Of a DNA stretch of 64,000 bases, positions 12,701 through 25,700 are shown piece by piece. Below the pieces are notes generated by a model, which had not been told where the DNA came from, did not search any database, and saw only the letters and a list, made by a program, of their open reading frames with translations. Numbering within the stretch: position 1 is the first letter of the stretch; each line of letters begins with the position of its first letter. This stretch comes from Amblyornis subalaris (lineage: Eukaryota > Chordata > Aves > Passeriformes > Ptilonorhynchidae): NCBI GenBank assembly GCA_018881555.1, contig JACAXG010000079.1, forward strand, positions 3,773,071 to 3,837,070, given 5' to 3'. The position numbers and the translations under genes are program-made.

Positions 12701-15700
12701 GCACCCTTTAACAGGATCCTTTCACTGCAGTTTTCTGACAACCTGCATTGAGCCTCTGGTGTTTGTGCAACAGAAAGTTGCCCAAAGGCAAAATTTTTGT
12801 TTCGTGTGCTTGCTCTGCTTCTGTGCAAGCATAGTGTGTGTGAGTGGCTGCCTATATATACTTTCAAAACTGAGCATTTCAAAATGCATTTGTCTGAATT
12901 CTAAGCATTTAAGGAAAATAATGTAGATATGAGACATGGAAAAATGTTCTGTTGAGTAGCCATACTAGAGTAATGCAAAAGTAGTAAGCTTCTGATTCTT
13001 AAATAACCGGCCTGCTGGTAATCAAAGGCAAACAAGTAATAGCAGCTCTGCTTAAGTCAGGCAATGTCAGATTATAGTGATGTGAGATCAGCAGGTGCCA
13101 GGATTCCGCTATTAATCATAAGTGGAACTTCTGTTTCCAATAGAATATAAAATATTACAAATACAAACTTTTTCTCTTAAATATTGCTTCTTACTGCTGT
13201 GACATGACTAAGTGCTTTCATGATGGAATAAGGTGATGTGTCCTGGTTGTGTTTTGAAACATCTTCACAAGAAGGTGGGTCTCTTTGTTCAGAGCTGGCT
13301 CACTGACTTGGTCTACAGTATATGGTACTCTATCTTTTGCTTTTTGCAGATTCAATTTTGATCATATTTTGTTCAAATGTAAGTTCCAAACTCTGTATTT
13401 AGTGGAGATCACTGCTGGCAGCATGCAGTGATGTTACTTTTAGGCTACAAAAGTTTCAGCAGAAGTATTTAACTGTTTTGCATAGCAGAAATCTAATGGA
13501 TATCTAAGAGTGCAAAATGTTAAAAAAATCCCATCATACATTTCAATCTGAAATGTCTTCTGGAGATAAGATACAAGAAATGGGTTTTTGGTTTAACCAG
13601 CATAAGTAAATGGGGTGCAATTGTTCACCTAGTTCCCCGGACCCATCAAAATATAGTGAAGGAATAAATTCTTCCACTTATATTTGTGAAGAGGTATTTT
13701 CTCTCTGAGTTGAGACATTTTGGAAAACTCGATTGCTGATATCAAGCAACCTAACTGTGAGCTGAAGAAACTACTAGCACTACTGGGGTAAGTCACTACT
13801 GATTACAAAACCATCTAAATCAAAAATGGGGCAATTACGGAGAGGTACTTACATCCCAAAGTAGTTTAGGAAGCGCTCGTGATGTACAGAATTACTTGTA
13901 GTCTTTCATATAGATATTTTTGTATTTGTTTTTTAAATGTGTGAATAAAAAGTAGTACTCAGAGTGCTACAGGTAGAATTAAAAAAAGTATACAGAGATC
14001 TGTAATCCTTTTTTTTCTTCTGGCTGTTGACCCTATGGCAATATCCTGGTTATGAATTGGATTGATATCCAGAATTTTCTGCCATTGAATATTTAAAATT
14101 TTCCACTTCAACGTGGCCACATGGATGGTTTTCAATACTCTTGGGTAAACACACTTGCAAAACCAGCACTAATACTTCTTGCCCTGAACAGTCTAGAAAG
14201 AAGCCTGGGAGCCAAAGGAAAGTCTGCTATAACAGTGATCCTCAGTTTAAAAGCACTCCTTTTCACAATGAGCACACTGGTGATGAGGACACACCAATAT
14301 GCAGATAGCATCTGGTCAGTTGAAAGTGGGAGGAGCGTGGATGTGAGAGCCCACCCAGGTGCACACCTTTCTGATGTTGTATCAGGATTGCCCTCCTGTG
14401 GTGAATGTTCAAACACTTCCAGTGAATTATAACTGTATTGTGGCCATAACCTATTTTTTTTTCAGGTGAGAATTAGCTTGCAAATGATGCTTGTTGGGTC
14501 GTTGTGCAGATGTTACAACGTAGATGAATGTTTTCAAGCCATGAGTAGATGCAATGAACCAGTAGAATAGAGCTGTCCTCTCAGGACTACAGATTTCTGG
14601 TTGCTTTTCTATTGTGCACACTTGCAATGTCTNACATGCACATGCAGATTTATGCAGCACATGCATACATACTTTCTAAAACCAGATTTTGTTTCTAGAT
14701 TTTACTTTCGATTTCAGGTAGATTTCCCAGAGAATCAAAATGCAGTTCTGACTGTATAGGTTAAAGTTCATGATATGGGATCAATTACATAAGAGTTTAT
14801 TTGTACGACAAAATTGTGAAGTGTCCTAGAAACCCTAATTAGCTTATTTCAGAGGTTTGGTTTTGAAAGCTAGAGGGAGAAGTACTGAGCCCACTAGTTT
14901 AATGCAACTTTTCATGTTGGTATGGTAAATCTGTTGTCCCGCATGTGATTTATGATACAATGGTTCCTCTCTTCAAAATCTTTCTCTTACTGTCATTTTT
15001 CCCACCTCTTTCTCCCAAAATAAATACATGTTCATGTTAAGATTTGTAATCTGTTTTGTTGTGTTGAAAGGACTTCAAATTCAGCAAATGTAAATGGGAG
15101 CGAAAGGGAAAAAACATACTGAACAACAAAATAATGATTATGTTATTATTTCCATCTATATTGTTATCAGAAATATGATGTTACCGTATGACCTTATTTG
15201 CCATTGAGGAATTAACTGGCAACTAGTACGAATTGAGCAGAGTGAACAAGTGGACTTTTTTTTTTAGTCTTTTCTATGTGTTTTTAAAAAGACTGTTTAA
15301 AAAAGTCCAAATATTTTGTATTAAAGCATTGCCATATTGACCTTGCGATCAAGAAGGAAAACCCTTGCCTATAGTTCTAGTTGTACCGCTTCAAGTTAAT
15401 GGCCAACTGTCTTACTGCATACATGTGTGTTTGTGTGTCCCAAAACCACTCCCTGAAATTATTTTGGAAGTAGTGACAGTGAGATATGCAGATAGAATAA
15501 CACACGGCAAGACTTTCAAAAGTTGAGAGTAAGTATGTAATGTGCTAATTTCTTGTAGATTGTAGTATCTTTTTTTCGTGGATGACTAGACCAAGTGATT
15601 TGTTTCTGTTAATCTTTTCAGCATATTAGTAATTTCTGTTAAATAGCATGACTCTTACTTGTCTGGTTCAGTTGCAACCATGTCCAGTGCAGTATATAGT

Positions 15701-16780
15701 TGCTTGACTGGCAGCTCAGCATTTGCCTGTTTTTTGTTGGTAATATTACAAAATGTAGAAAGTAAATGACTAGGGTTCTGTAGGACCAATGTAGGAGTGG
15801 TAAGCTGACAGTCAATCTGCAGAAAGTAGATGCTAGAACATCTAGGAACTTGAACCTGTCCTGGATTGAATGAACTCTTAAAATCTCAGATAGTCTTGAA
15901 TTTTTCTATATCAGCAATTTATTTTGTTTTTCAGCTCCAGCATTAATCTTGTAAATGGGTTTTTACCTTATATTTCTAGTTAATTTTTCTTATCTTCCAT
16001 TTTAACTTCCTACAACTTCATTTAAAAGCTATAATTAATTTAATTGTCAAAACTACACAAGGAAACTAAATGACTTTTTTTAAAGCCATGAGTGTTCAGC
16101 TACTTATAAATAAAGCCTTCGCAATCATGTTTATCTGCAAGTGGCTTTGAGCTCTGAAAACTGGAAAATATTTATGCTCAATCATGTTGCCCAAAGTTGC
16201 ACAGACTTTCTTATATCATCACACCTCATCCAAGTCATAATACAGAATAATAGTGAAGACTGAGGAAGGCTGTGTATCTTCCTGAATTTGTTTTTGGTCC
16301 TTGTCTTCTCAAGGTTTTCTTCCTCTCTTTGGCAAATTCTCTTCAGCAAGCTGACTAGTAGGGACACTGCAGAGATCCAGATATACAATTAATTTCCATC
16401 AAGATGGAACATCTCCCTTGAGCTTTACTAACTGGAAACTTTTCATGAAGTTTGCCTAACTACTACTTCTCCATGTGGTGGACAGAATGAGAAAATATAT
16501 ACATACATTTAAGAGTGCAAGTTAATAAAGAACCACACTGGAGTTTGTAAGATGCTAGGAAATTTCATGAAGAAATTTCAAGTGAAGAACTATTGAGAAA
16601 GTATTTTTGCCTTGAGAATAACACAAATGCAAGGCCTCAAGTTTTGAGTTCTCAGTTACTGGAAAAAAGTTTACTTTATGGAAGAAAGATGAGTTAGAAT
16701 GGTCTTAGAACAAAGTTTCTACAGGAAATGTACCTCGAGTTGCAAAACAGACCTAGTAATAGTTATTTTTTGAATTCCTG
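9751..16780. other. Unassigned AT-rich sequence, 7 kb
   Basis: No gene or repeat family was recognised. Small features seen: a perfect 10-bp tandem duplication at 11651-11670 (GTAAAGTGCA twice) and scattered A or T runs. Overlapping frames on both strands at 14121-14432 (103 and 94 codons) have no recognisable protein family. The single Ns at 9972, 11307 and 14633 are isolated. Confidence 0.55.
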
Positions 16781-17054
16781 TGTGCTGGTTTTAGCTGGAG
16801 GAGAGTTAATTTTCTTCACAGTGACTGGTGTGAGGCTGTGTTTTGGATTTGTGCTGAACACAGAATTGAGAATATAGAAATGTTTTTGTTATTGCTGAGC
16901 AGGGCTTACACAGAGCCAAGGCCTTTTCTGCTTTTTGTACTGGCATACAGAGAAGGATTTTGGGGGTGCATGAGAGGTTGTGAGGAGACACAACCAGGAC
17001 AGGTGACCCAAACTGGCCAGAGGGATATTCCAGGCCACATGACATCATGGTCAG

Positions 17055-17063
17055 TATATAAAG
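17055..17063 (+). promoter_or_regulatory. LTR TATA box
   Basis: TATATAAAG lies in the middle of the solo LTR, about 190 bp upstream of its poly(A)-like signal. That is the position expected for the U3 promoter of a retroviral LTR. Whether it still drives transcription cannot be told from sequence. Confidence 0.7.
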
Positions 17064-17202
17064 TAGGGAGAAGAAGGTGGAATGGGGGGACATTTGGAGT
17101 GATGGCGTTTGTCTTCCCAACTCACTGTTACCTGTGATGGGGCCCTGCTCTCCTGGAGATGGCTGAACACCTGCCTGCCCATGAGCAGTAGTGAATCATT
17201 CC

Positions 17203-17224
17203 TTGCTTTGCTTTGCTTTGCTTG
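17203..17224 (+). repeat. Short TTTGC tandem repeat inside the LTR
   Basis: Four to five units of a 5-bp repeat (TTGCT register) occur near the R/U5 part of the LTR. The family normally has one or two units here, so this copy may have expanded by slippage; that comparison is from memory. Confidence 0.7.
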
Positions 17225-17377
17225 TATGTGTGGCTTTTACTTTCCCTGTTAAAATCTCTATCTCAACCCATGAATTTTCCTGCTTTTACCCTTTGGATTT
17301 TTTTCACGATCCCAATGGTAGGGGCTGAGTGAGCAGCTTTGTGGGGTTTGGTGGCTGGCTGGAGTTAAACTATGACA

Positions 17378-20300
17378 TACTGTTTCCAAATTTTTTTGCT
17401 AAAATGTTGTAGTTTATGATGGAAAGATCTCAAGGATGTTTATTTCAAAGTTGCTTAGAATCTGTGTCTTGGGGGCATGTGGATGGGAAATGAATGAGTT
17501 CTGTATCTCCAGCATGGAGTAAAAGGTTTAGAATATTAGCTTTTATTCTTTTTCCCCAGGGTTTTATGAGATGTGAGCAGATGGGACTTTGATTTCAAGT
17601 GTAAGCTCAATGATAAAAGATTGGAAATCACACCATTAAAAAATTATAAGCAGTAGTTTATAAATTTTTATTACTTGCTATTGTTAATTAACCTTTAAAA
17701 GCTGATCATGTAGAGAAAGCCTGGGGTTTGGTTTCTGTGGGAACACTTTTTAGTAGTAATGAGCACCTGAGGATTCTTTTCTTTCCCAGAGTGGATGTGA
17801 CATTTCAATTCTCACAGATGTGTGTGTGATGCCAGCACCTTTCAGTGTTTTAAGCATAGCAAGAAGGTTTGGTATTTTCCGTGTGAATACAGAAAAGGCA
17901 GTGATTTTCTTCTGCTTAGGCTGGATGTGATTCCACTCTCACATTCAAGAATTAGTCTGTTGAATAGCACTCATTTTCAGAAGTGTTGCTGGGAACCTTT
18001 TGCTGACATTTTGCCATCAGCAGGAGTTAAAATGAAAGCTTGTAATGATGACTTCACCTTTACTTATATTTATCCAACTGGATATGATTGAATTTTTGAA
18101 GCCATTTAAAAATACTCTTTTCTTTCAAACAACTTGAATTGCACCAAAATAGGCATTAAAAATAATGGCAAAGGAACACTATTTTAGGATCTTGAATCAA
18201 GTTGCTTGAGACAGTGCAGAAACGTTATTGGACTATTCCATTTGTATATTTAGCATGAGCTGGATCCTGTAAATGTTTTGCATGAACTTGGCTTTTCTTA
18301 AAAAAGTCTTCAGAAGGTGGAAAATACAGAGAATAAAATGGTTTTGAAATACATTTTAGTGTAAAGTGCTTACAGTTTAAGAAAGCTGTGTATGTTTTTT
18401 GTGTGCTTCTGAGCATAGTGTTTAATAGGAAAGTGTAAGGAAAAGGTTGCAAATACTTTCGCTAGTGAGAGAAACAAAATTCTCTATTGTGAAGTTATTG
18501 GTGTTTGGCATTTCTTCATTATCATTAAACTAGACATTTTTCTTCTCCATGGAAAGCCACAGTCTAGTATAGCTACTGTGTTAAGAATTATGAGTTGTCT
18601 GTAGGTAAGTTGAATATCTTCTTAATCTATATAGTTACTTTGTGGTGTCTTTCCTTCTCCTTACTTTAGACTGAGAGAGTTTTCTGATATTTCCACATGG
18701 GCATTAATTTAATAAAAATAATCGTGTATGTAATCTTACATCTCTGTATGTAAGAATTGGAACAATTTTTTGGCTTTTTTATTGGTTCTAGTGAATACTG
18801 TCTTGTTGCTATTTGTTATTAAAAATTTGTTACTTCTACCTATTTCAGCATGAGATGAGCTGGAAATAGTGGCCTGTCCACTTGTTTTCATCCTTCCTTT
18901 ATATTAAAAAACTTTATTGGCTTTGGTTCCCTGTATTTATATTGACAGATGCAGACGGCCAAATATGTTGTGGTACAGATAAAGGTCTGAGTCTACCTGG
19001 TTGGGACATCTGACCTTTTCACAGATATATGAGCAACATGAGGAAAAGGCCTTCCCCAAGCAAACAATAATCTGCCAGTATATGGCCAGCAGAAGTTATC
19101 CCATGTAGGAAAAATGAATGAAATTTGTAATGTCCAATTTGTGGGAAATTCTCATCTTCCATTGTTTGGTTTTCATACCAACACACACCAAAACTCTGAA
19201 ACTTCTGGATTTTTACAGAGTGGAAATTCTGGCAGTTTGAGTAGAAAAAATTCAAAATATTTTGTCTTGAAATATCAAAGTATTTGGACTTACCTTTTGG
19301 AAGGTAAGCAGGAACTGAGGTGATCCCCTCACAGGGATGTGATGACACTAGAAGGTAGGACAGCAAAACTTAGGAGTAATGTGTGGTGAAAACCAAACTG
19401 AATAGACAAAACACATTGTAGGGAAAAATGAAAGGTTCTGCTAGTCCAGCTGACCAAGGATTGCCTCAGCCTTAATGAGATGCTTCAGAGGAAGGACAAG
19501 AAAAAAAGGCATAGAAGAGTATTGCACGAGTCTGGAAGGGAATTGTGCCTTTATATGCTACAAATAAAGACTGGCAAAAAAATTTTACCCTCTGAATGCA
19601 ATCTTAAGTAGCCCAAAGTGGTTTATTAGAGTAGGAGGAAGACATTAAAAGGAAAAGAGCTTTTGTTTTTTTCTTCTGCCTATGCAATTTCCTGTCAAGT
19701 TTTTTTAGCAAATCAGAGTTTCCATTAACTGCTGTTTGGATAAAGTAGCTCACAAGATAGAAATTCTGATCCCATCAACAAACAATCACTTTTTATAGAC
19801 TTCATAACAGAAAAAAACCCTGATATCCTTAGTTTCTGACTTTGATAGAATAAAAATAGTACCTGAGAAATAAGGAAGAAAGAAGTATAAAAATATTGTC
19901 TAAAGGTATTATTCATTTTTATGCAAATACTCTCTCTCAAATGTTCAATATTCCCTTTAATTTTTTTTCTCGGTACTTGCAAGTGTGTGCTTCAAAATAA
20001 GACAGTGAAGGGCTTATGTTTCATTTAGTAGATATAAATACTGTATCAAGCCTCTGTAGTTCATAAACATAATTTTGTGATTTACGTTTGTATAAATCAT
20101 AAGAAATTATGAAAAAACCCCAAAATATAAAAAGGAAAATATAATTCAGAACCTTAAGGAATCTATATCCAGAATTTAAGTCCGTACTATGGTCTGTTGG
20201 ATCCTAATGGCTTAGGAATTGGAAAAATTTTCAAGTAGGGTGAGAGTTTTAGAATTGTAAAAGTCCTGCTTTATTGTAATTAGCTGTGAAACATGTTTTC

Positions 20301-22672
20301 ATTTTAGTGAAGATATGTTCTTCTGTAGTTTGGATCTGAGTTTTGCTATTCTAGTGCTTTACATTCTCCTCCCTGTGCCAGTCTTTGGTTCAAAATGCTG
20401 AAGCCTAGCTGGAGCTAAAAGAATTGGATTACGATAGCAGCTTCTGAGTAGCAGCCAAAATATTCTCTGCAGTCAGAGGAGGCTTTTGATGCANTTGGCT
20501 TCCTCACTGTTTAAAAACACCTACTCTTTCTCAGCTTTTAAATTAACANTAACGAAATCTGAACTTGAAGGAGTCTGAGAGTTGGGAGAGACTTCTTCTG
20601 GAGTCTAAATAAGCATCTCTAATCTTGGCAACTACTTCTCGTTTCTGATAACTTTTTGTAAGAAAGACTGTTGAAAAGAGGGAAACCGTGTGATAAATCA
20701 CTGAGGAATATCCCTCAAACAGATTTAGTCTGAAGTAAAAAGCAAACAAAATATATGGTAATGATGCTGGTGTAAAGCTCTCTTCTCACTTTGGTTCTGT
20801 AAATACTACCCAATGAAAGAATAGGAGAGTGTGACTACTTAGGTGTGCCTCAGGTAGCTGCAATAGACACAAACAACTGGCAGGGCATTGTAAGAGCCTG
20901 GCCACACTCTGCAAATGTCATTACTAGTGCCACTAGAGCTGAGCTAATGACAAGGCTAACGATATTGGCAGCAGCCCAGACAAAATTAATATCTCAAGAA
21001 TTGCTGCCTTCTGCTCTAATGATCCTGTAATAGTACTACTTATTTTTAGATCGGTCATCATAATGCTTTTTCACAGAGCATTTTATCAAGTGAGCAGAAA
21101 GAAAGAGGAAGTATGAATAGTTAAATCCTCTAGCTTTTTCGTACTTTTCTCAGGTTTCTCTTATATAAATACTGTACTTTGAAAGCTTAACTTTTCACTG
21201 GATGTGTACAAGGACTTAGGTCTGAAGATACCTGTTGAAGGCCTTTTTGGTTACAAAGGCAGCTTTTTGTGCACATCTCCCTTAGAGATATATGTGTCTG
21301 TGCAGCAGCTTATTTAGGATGTTGGCAGAACTGACTTTTTGAATTTGGGAAATTGGATCACAGGATATAGATGATATTTTTTAACTTTATGTAAAACAAA
21401 GTGTGTCTTGCCTCTGGTCTTGCACTGTTTGCATACTGAATTGCTTCCTTCAGATTTCCAAGGAAATTTCTACTTCTAAGTATAAGGCTATTTTCTCAGG
21501 TTAAAAAATGCAGAAGGTGATAAGATTAAGATAAACTTANTGTGGGAAACTTTTTGGAGCTCTTAGGTGAAACATGCCAGAAAAGAAACACACCAGGTGA
21601 GGAACAAAGATTTTTCTTCAGAAGCACTTGGAAGACCTTTACAGCAGTGAGGAACATCATTGTAGACTTTCTGATGTTGGTTTTATGAGCTACTGGTTTA
21701 CAAATGACTGGGTGCCAATAAAAACACTCATCAGTTTCCCATCTGTATGTCTGTGCATCCATCCATGACTTGCAGAGTATACATTTTCTGTGCTTAATGT
21801 GTTTCTGTGTCAGAATCTATTTTATACTATATTTCAGAGCCTGCTTAGAAAAGAAGCTGTGGCCTGAAGCTGCCTTGCATATGTTACAGGAAAAGGTGAT
21901 GGTGATGAAGTGATTTGTTTTTTCCTCATGGTCTATTATATTAATATATGACCTCTAATCATATGGCTGTTCATAGTAGCAGAGCATGCCTGCAAAATTA
22001 CTACAGAAGCGAGAATTTTGTGGTCCCTCTGTGGCTGCAGGGCTGTACCTGACTGGTGTTGAAAATGGTACCTTACTGGCTCACTATTGTGGGCAATAAT
22101 CTTTCCTTGTCTCTAACTTACCACAGTCTTAGGTTGTATGTTTTTCATTACTGAACTGTCACTTAGTTCAGGGTGGCAAATAGGTAGAAAACCAGATATT
22201 CTGCAAGTCTGTTATTGTTTCAGGATTGTGTCAGGGTAAGTTTTCTGCCTTCTGCCTCAGAAGCGATTAGCTAGCTGGGATTTTTTTAACCTTATTCTGT
22301 TCTAAAGTTTGGTGCTTCTGTTTTCCCTGGCAGGATTCCCAGGATATCTTCCTATCTATAGAACAAGATGAAAAGACTGACCTCCTAAACTGAGCAAGAT
22401 AGTTGTATTTGATCCAGTATAGTGTGTTCTCCTATTCACATCATCTGTGAAACTATTCGTCTCTTCATCCCTTTTTGCCTGAGTTGGCATGTAATTCTGG
22501 AAACAGCAGAAGTGAATGACCTAAAGTTTAGCTCTAGGATATCTAGTGCCTCTTTTGGTGTGTGTATAAAGCTGTGTGAGTAGTGACAGAAGAAGATGAT
22601 CTCTTGCCACCTCCTTCTTTTCTCTCCTGCTTCATGCAGAAAGTGAAGTACAGAGGGAGGGATTCTTTCTAG
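17378..22672. other. Unassigned AT-rich sequence
   Basis: No gene, LTR or CR1 was recognised in 5.3 kb. The open frames at 17822-18091, 19019-19366 and 20845-21030 have no recognisable domain and no good splice context. The single Ns at 20494, 20549 and 21540 are isolated. Confidence 0.55.
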
Positions 22673-22727
22673 AAACAAAAAAAAAAAAAAAGAAAGAAAA
22701 AAAAAGAAAAAAAAGAAAAGGAAGAGT
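22673..22727. repeat. A-rich low-complexity tract
   Basis: A run of A with regularly spaced single Gs (A-rich GAAA pattern), about 55 bp. It could be the tail of an ancient retroposon, but no element body was recognised to its left. Confidence 0.9.
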
Positions 22728-25700
22728 TAGTTCTCTTATGAATGAGAGAAGGCAAAATCACATATTACTTTTCCCCTCATGGTGAGAAAGAGGTTTTGTT
22801 TTCTTCCAGGTATGCCTCTTGTCTTTCAACTAGTATTTTGTCATGATGGTACAAGATTTTCTGGTTTTGAGCTTCTTCTCAATGGCCTTGTTTGATTTTA
22901 CTTATGGTGCTTTCATTATTTTTAGGTTTAGCTCTTTACATGTAGCATGGTGTTCATTACAAAATAGTTCTGTGAAAAATGGACTTTACTTTCCAAAAAT
23001 TTTCTTTTTCTATAGCTCAAGGATTCTTTAGTAGGTCCAGTGAGAATTTTAAAATAGTTAGATGATACTATCTTTGTTTCATAAACCTTCATCCTGGATG
23101 TGCACTTGCTCCATGCTAACTTCTGTTTTCATTCAACTGTAAAACAGAACTATGTTTAAAACAGTTTTAGTTAAATACCATTTTCCTTCTTTTAATTAGA
23201 GACTGCAGACATCTGAGTTTGACTTTTATTTTACTGCCAGCTCTAGGAACATAAACAGTCTTGGACTCCATGATGAATGTGTTACTGTAAGTCTGTAGGG
23301 AAGGACAGGGGAAAAACCCCAAACCAAAACAGTCCCTCGCAAACTGCGCACTCTTGGGTTGGGTAGGTGTAACATGTCCAATATCAACATGGCTACCTAA
23401 AAGTCAGTCAAAATAGGCTGATTATTTCCTGTTTTATGAATAATCAGTGTTAACAGGCACTGTTTGTATTTTAGTCCAGAACAGACAATATGTGCATGTA
23501 CAAAGCCCAAGTGTAAATGAGTTCCAGGTACAAAATCTCCTCTGGGGTTGACATTATTTAACAAATTAGCAGGAAGCAGTTCTAGGAAAAGCTAATTTTT
23601 CATCTTAGAGTTACAACTAACGCTAGTCATGTTCTGTCTTAGGAATATAGAAGTGCCTTCCATCAAAACGTTCAGGTAAATCATCCGTACTATAATACTC
23701 AGCTAGAGCCTCTTGAAATTGCATATTCCATTTGTAACTTTCCTTCTAGTACTGCAGATTTGAAGTTTCAATGGCAGGACCTTTTCTCCTCTTACACAGA
23801 AGTACTGTCAAGTGGGGCATCTGAGCATAGATCACAGCCCTGCTTGGGCAGTGATGGGGACCGCTCTTAGGCAGCCCTGTGGCAATTAAGCAAGCACTAA
23901 GTCCCTCATTCTAAACAAAGAAGCAGTACAAATTCCTGAAGAGATCTGACAGCCATTGAAAGAGCTGAATTTTAGTTGCTCTGTAGTATGTCAATCCTAT
24001 TTTTAGAATGAATGTCCATAGAGCTTGGGATTCCTTTCTGTTACATCCAAGAGGTTCAGCTCAAGCCAAGAGAATTGCAACAGTGCTGCAAAATGAACAA
24101 GAAAGAACTGAGCTTTGTGCTCATAAATCCGTGTTCTGGATTTTACAGGCTGGGTTTGAGCTGTGTAGATCTAGGCATTTCTACTGTAAACACACCCCAT
24201 TTGGAAGATGATGATACTGTTTTAATCAACTTAATAGGAGAAATATTCTGACATTCAGTTTGAAAGAAATTGAAGATGATCAACCCCTTATCAGGCTGAT
24301 TATCCTAAAAGCTATAAAATGGATTTGGATATTGAATAGTTTTGATTTTCTTGCAATAGTTTCAGTGACATTAATCTGATATAACTACCAGTTTTCATTC
24401 TTTACAATTTGTTAGTCTAATCAGATTAGTGTAGCAAGGAGAAGATAGGAAAAAAGTTTTGGTTCCTGAATATATGATTTTGAACACTTCTGTCAGGGAA
24501 TCTACTGTGTCTGAATAAGGTAGGAGTCTCCCCTGAATGTATTCTAGGATATACAAACTCCAGATAAATTTTGTTCTTTAACTTTTCATAAAATAATTGA
24601 CAAGAAAGATTACAGAAGGGCAGAAGACAAAAGTAATAGGAGACAAATGGCCTAAAAATCAAGATGACTCACAGTTTTCACTCTTCTCTCTTAAATAAAC
24701 AAGCAAGGTAACTGTGCTCAGGTTTCTCTCTGAAGATTAACCTTACATTTCTGTCTGTTTTATGTGAGCAGCTTATAAGACTTTTCAATAATGACATCTT
24801 TCACCCCCATTTCAATGGAAATGGAAAAGATGTGTTCTGTGTTACATTAGGAAAGGAAGAGAATAATTACCACTGATTAGAGTAAGACTTAAGGGGTTCT
24901 GGAGATCAAATTAGCCAATGATCCTGTGGTCATCTGGCTTTAGGACTAGGCCCTCTCTGTTAAGAAGAGTACCAGTACATGTCCCCGCAATAAAGGAATG
25001 TGAAGCAAGTGCCAAAAGAGTGATTTGTATGGTATTTTGTTCAAGGTGTGTAAAACTGAGGATGGTGAAATTATAGCCATATAGCCGAGGACATTGAAGG
25101 CTTAAACATTGTTGGTTGGTTTTCCTCAGAACATCCACACAATTGATGTTCATCAAATGAGCCCCGAATAAAAGAGGTTGTTGCATTCTTAACCACTTGA
25201 TTTTTACAGTGGCTGTTCAACACTCATAATACAGATGTACTCAACTGTTCTACAGCACCAAAATTCCAAAATATCTGTCTGACACCGTAGCATGCAATAC
25301 CTTAGGTTGCCTGGTGGAGTTATTGTACATTTAAAGCAAATCTCTGAAAGACTTCTGTTTTGAAATTTCATTGCTTGTAATTTTTGTTTAATTGTCCATG
25401 GAAGTATTATGGGGGGAGCTCTGAGAATTTTTACCCTTTTAATCATGGTGAAGGTAAAAATACACTGAAAGTATATTTTATGTATATTCATATGACCTGT
25501 TTCAGTATTACAGCCTCTTTATTAGCCAAGTCCATTAAATGCTATTTTCCCAATGGCAATAAGCAGACTTTCCAATAAACCTGTGTAACCTAGTTTACTT
25601 CATAGCTCAGAGTGTGATGCTGAGATCTCATGAGGAGAGATGTGCCACTTCCTTGCTATTTTGGGAAGCTGTAACTGGAGCATTTACCAGTTTGTAATAC

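Larger units (their letters stand above)
16781..17377 (+). mobile_element. Solo LTR of an endogenous retrovirus (avian/passerine family)
   Basis: The block starts TGTGCTGGTTTTAGCTGG and ends GTTAAACTATGACA, matching over its length an LTR family I recognise from passerine genomes. It is flanked by TCCTG (16776-16780) and TACTG (17378-17382), a 5-bp target-site duplication with one change. Inside, in order, are a degraded TGACATCA site near 17040, the TATA box TATATAAAG (17055-17063), a TTGCT-type repeat (17203-17224) and a degenerate poly(A) signal near 17249. This order gives plus orientation. No primer-binding site or internal region follows, so it is a solo LTR left by recombination between two LTRs. 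No coding capacity. Confidence 0.92.

Noticed and set aside
14121..14432. Overlapping frames of about 100 codons on both strands
   Set aside because: No recognisable domain on either strand and no splice or promoter context. Stretches with few stop codons on both strands occur by chance in a window this size.
22673..22727. A-rich tract as the tail of a processed pseudogene
   Set aside because: The sequence on either side shows no recognisable cDNA, and no flanking target duplication was found.
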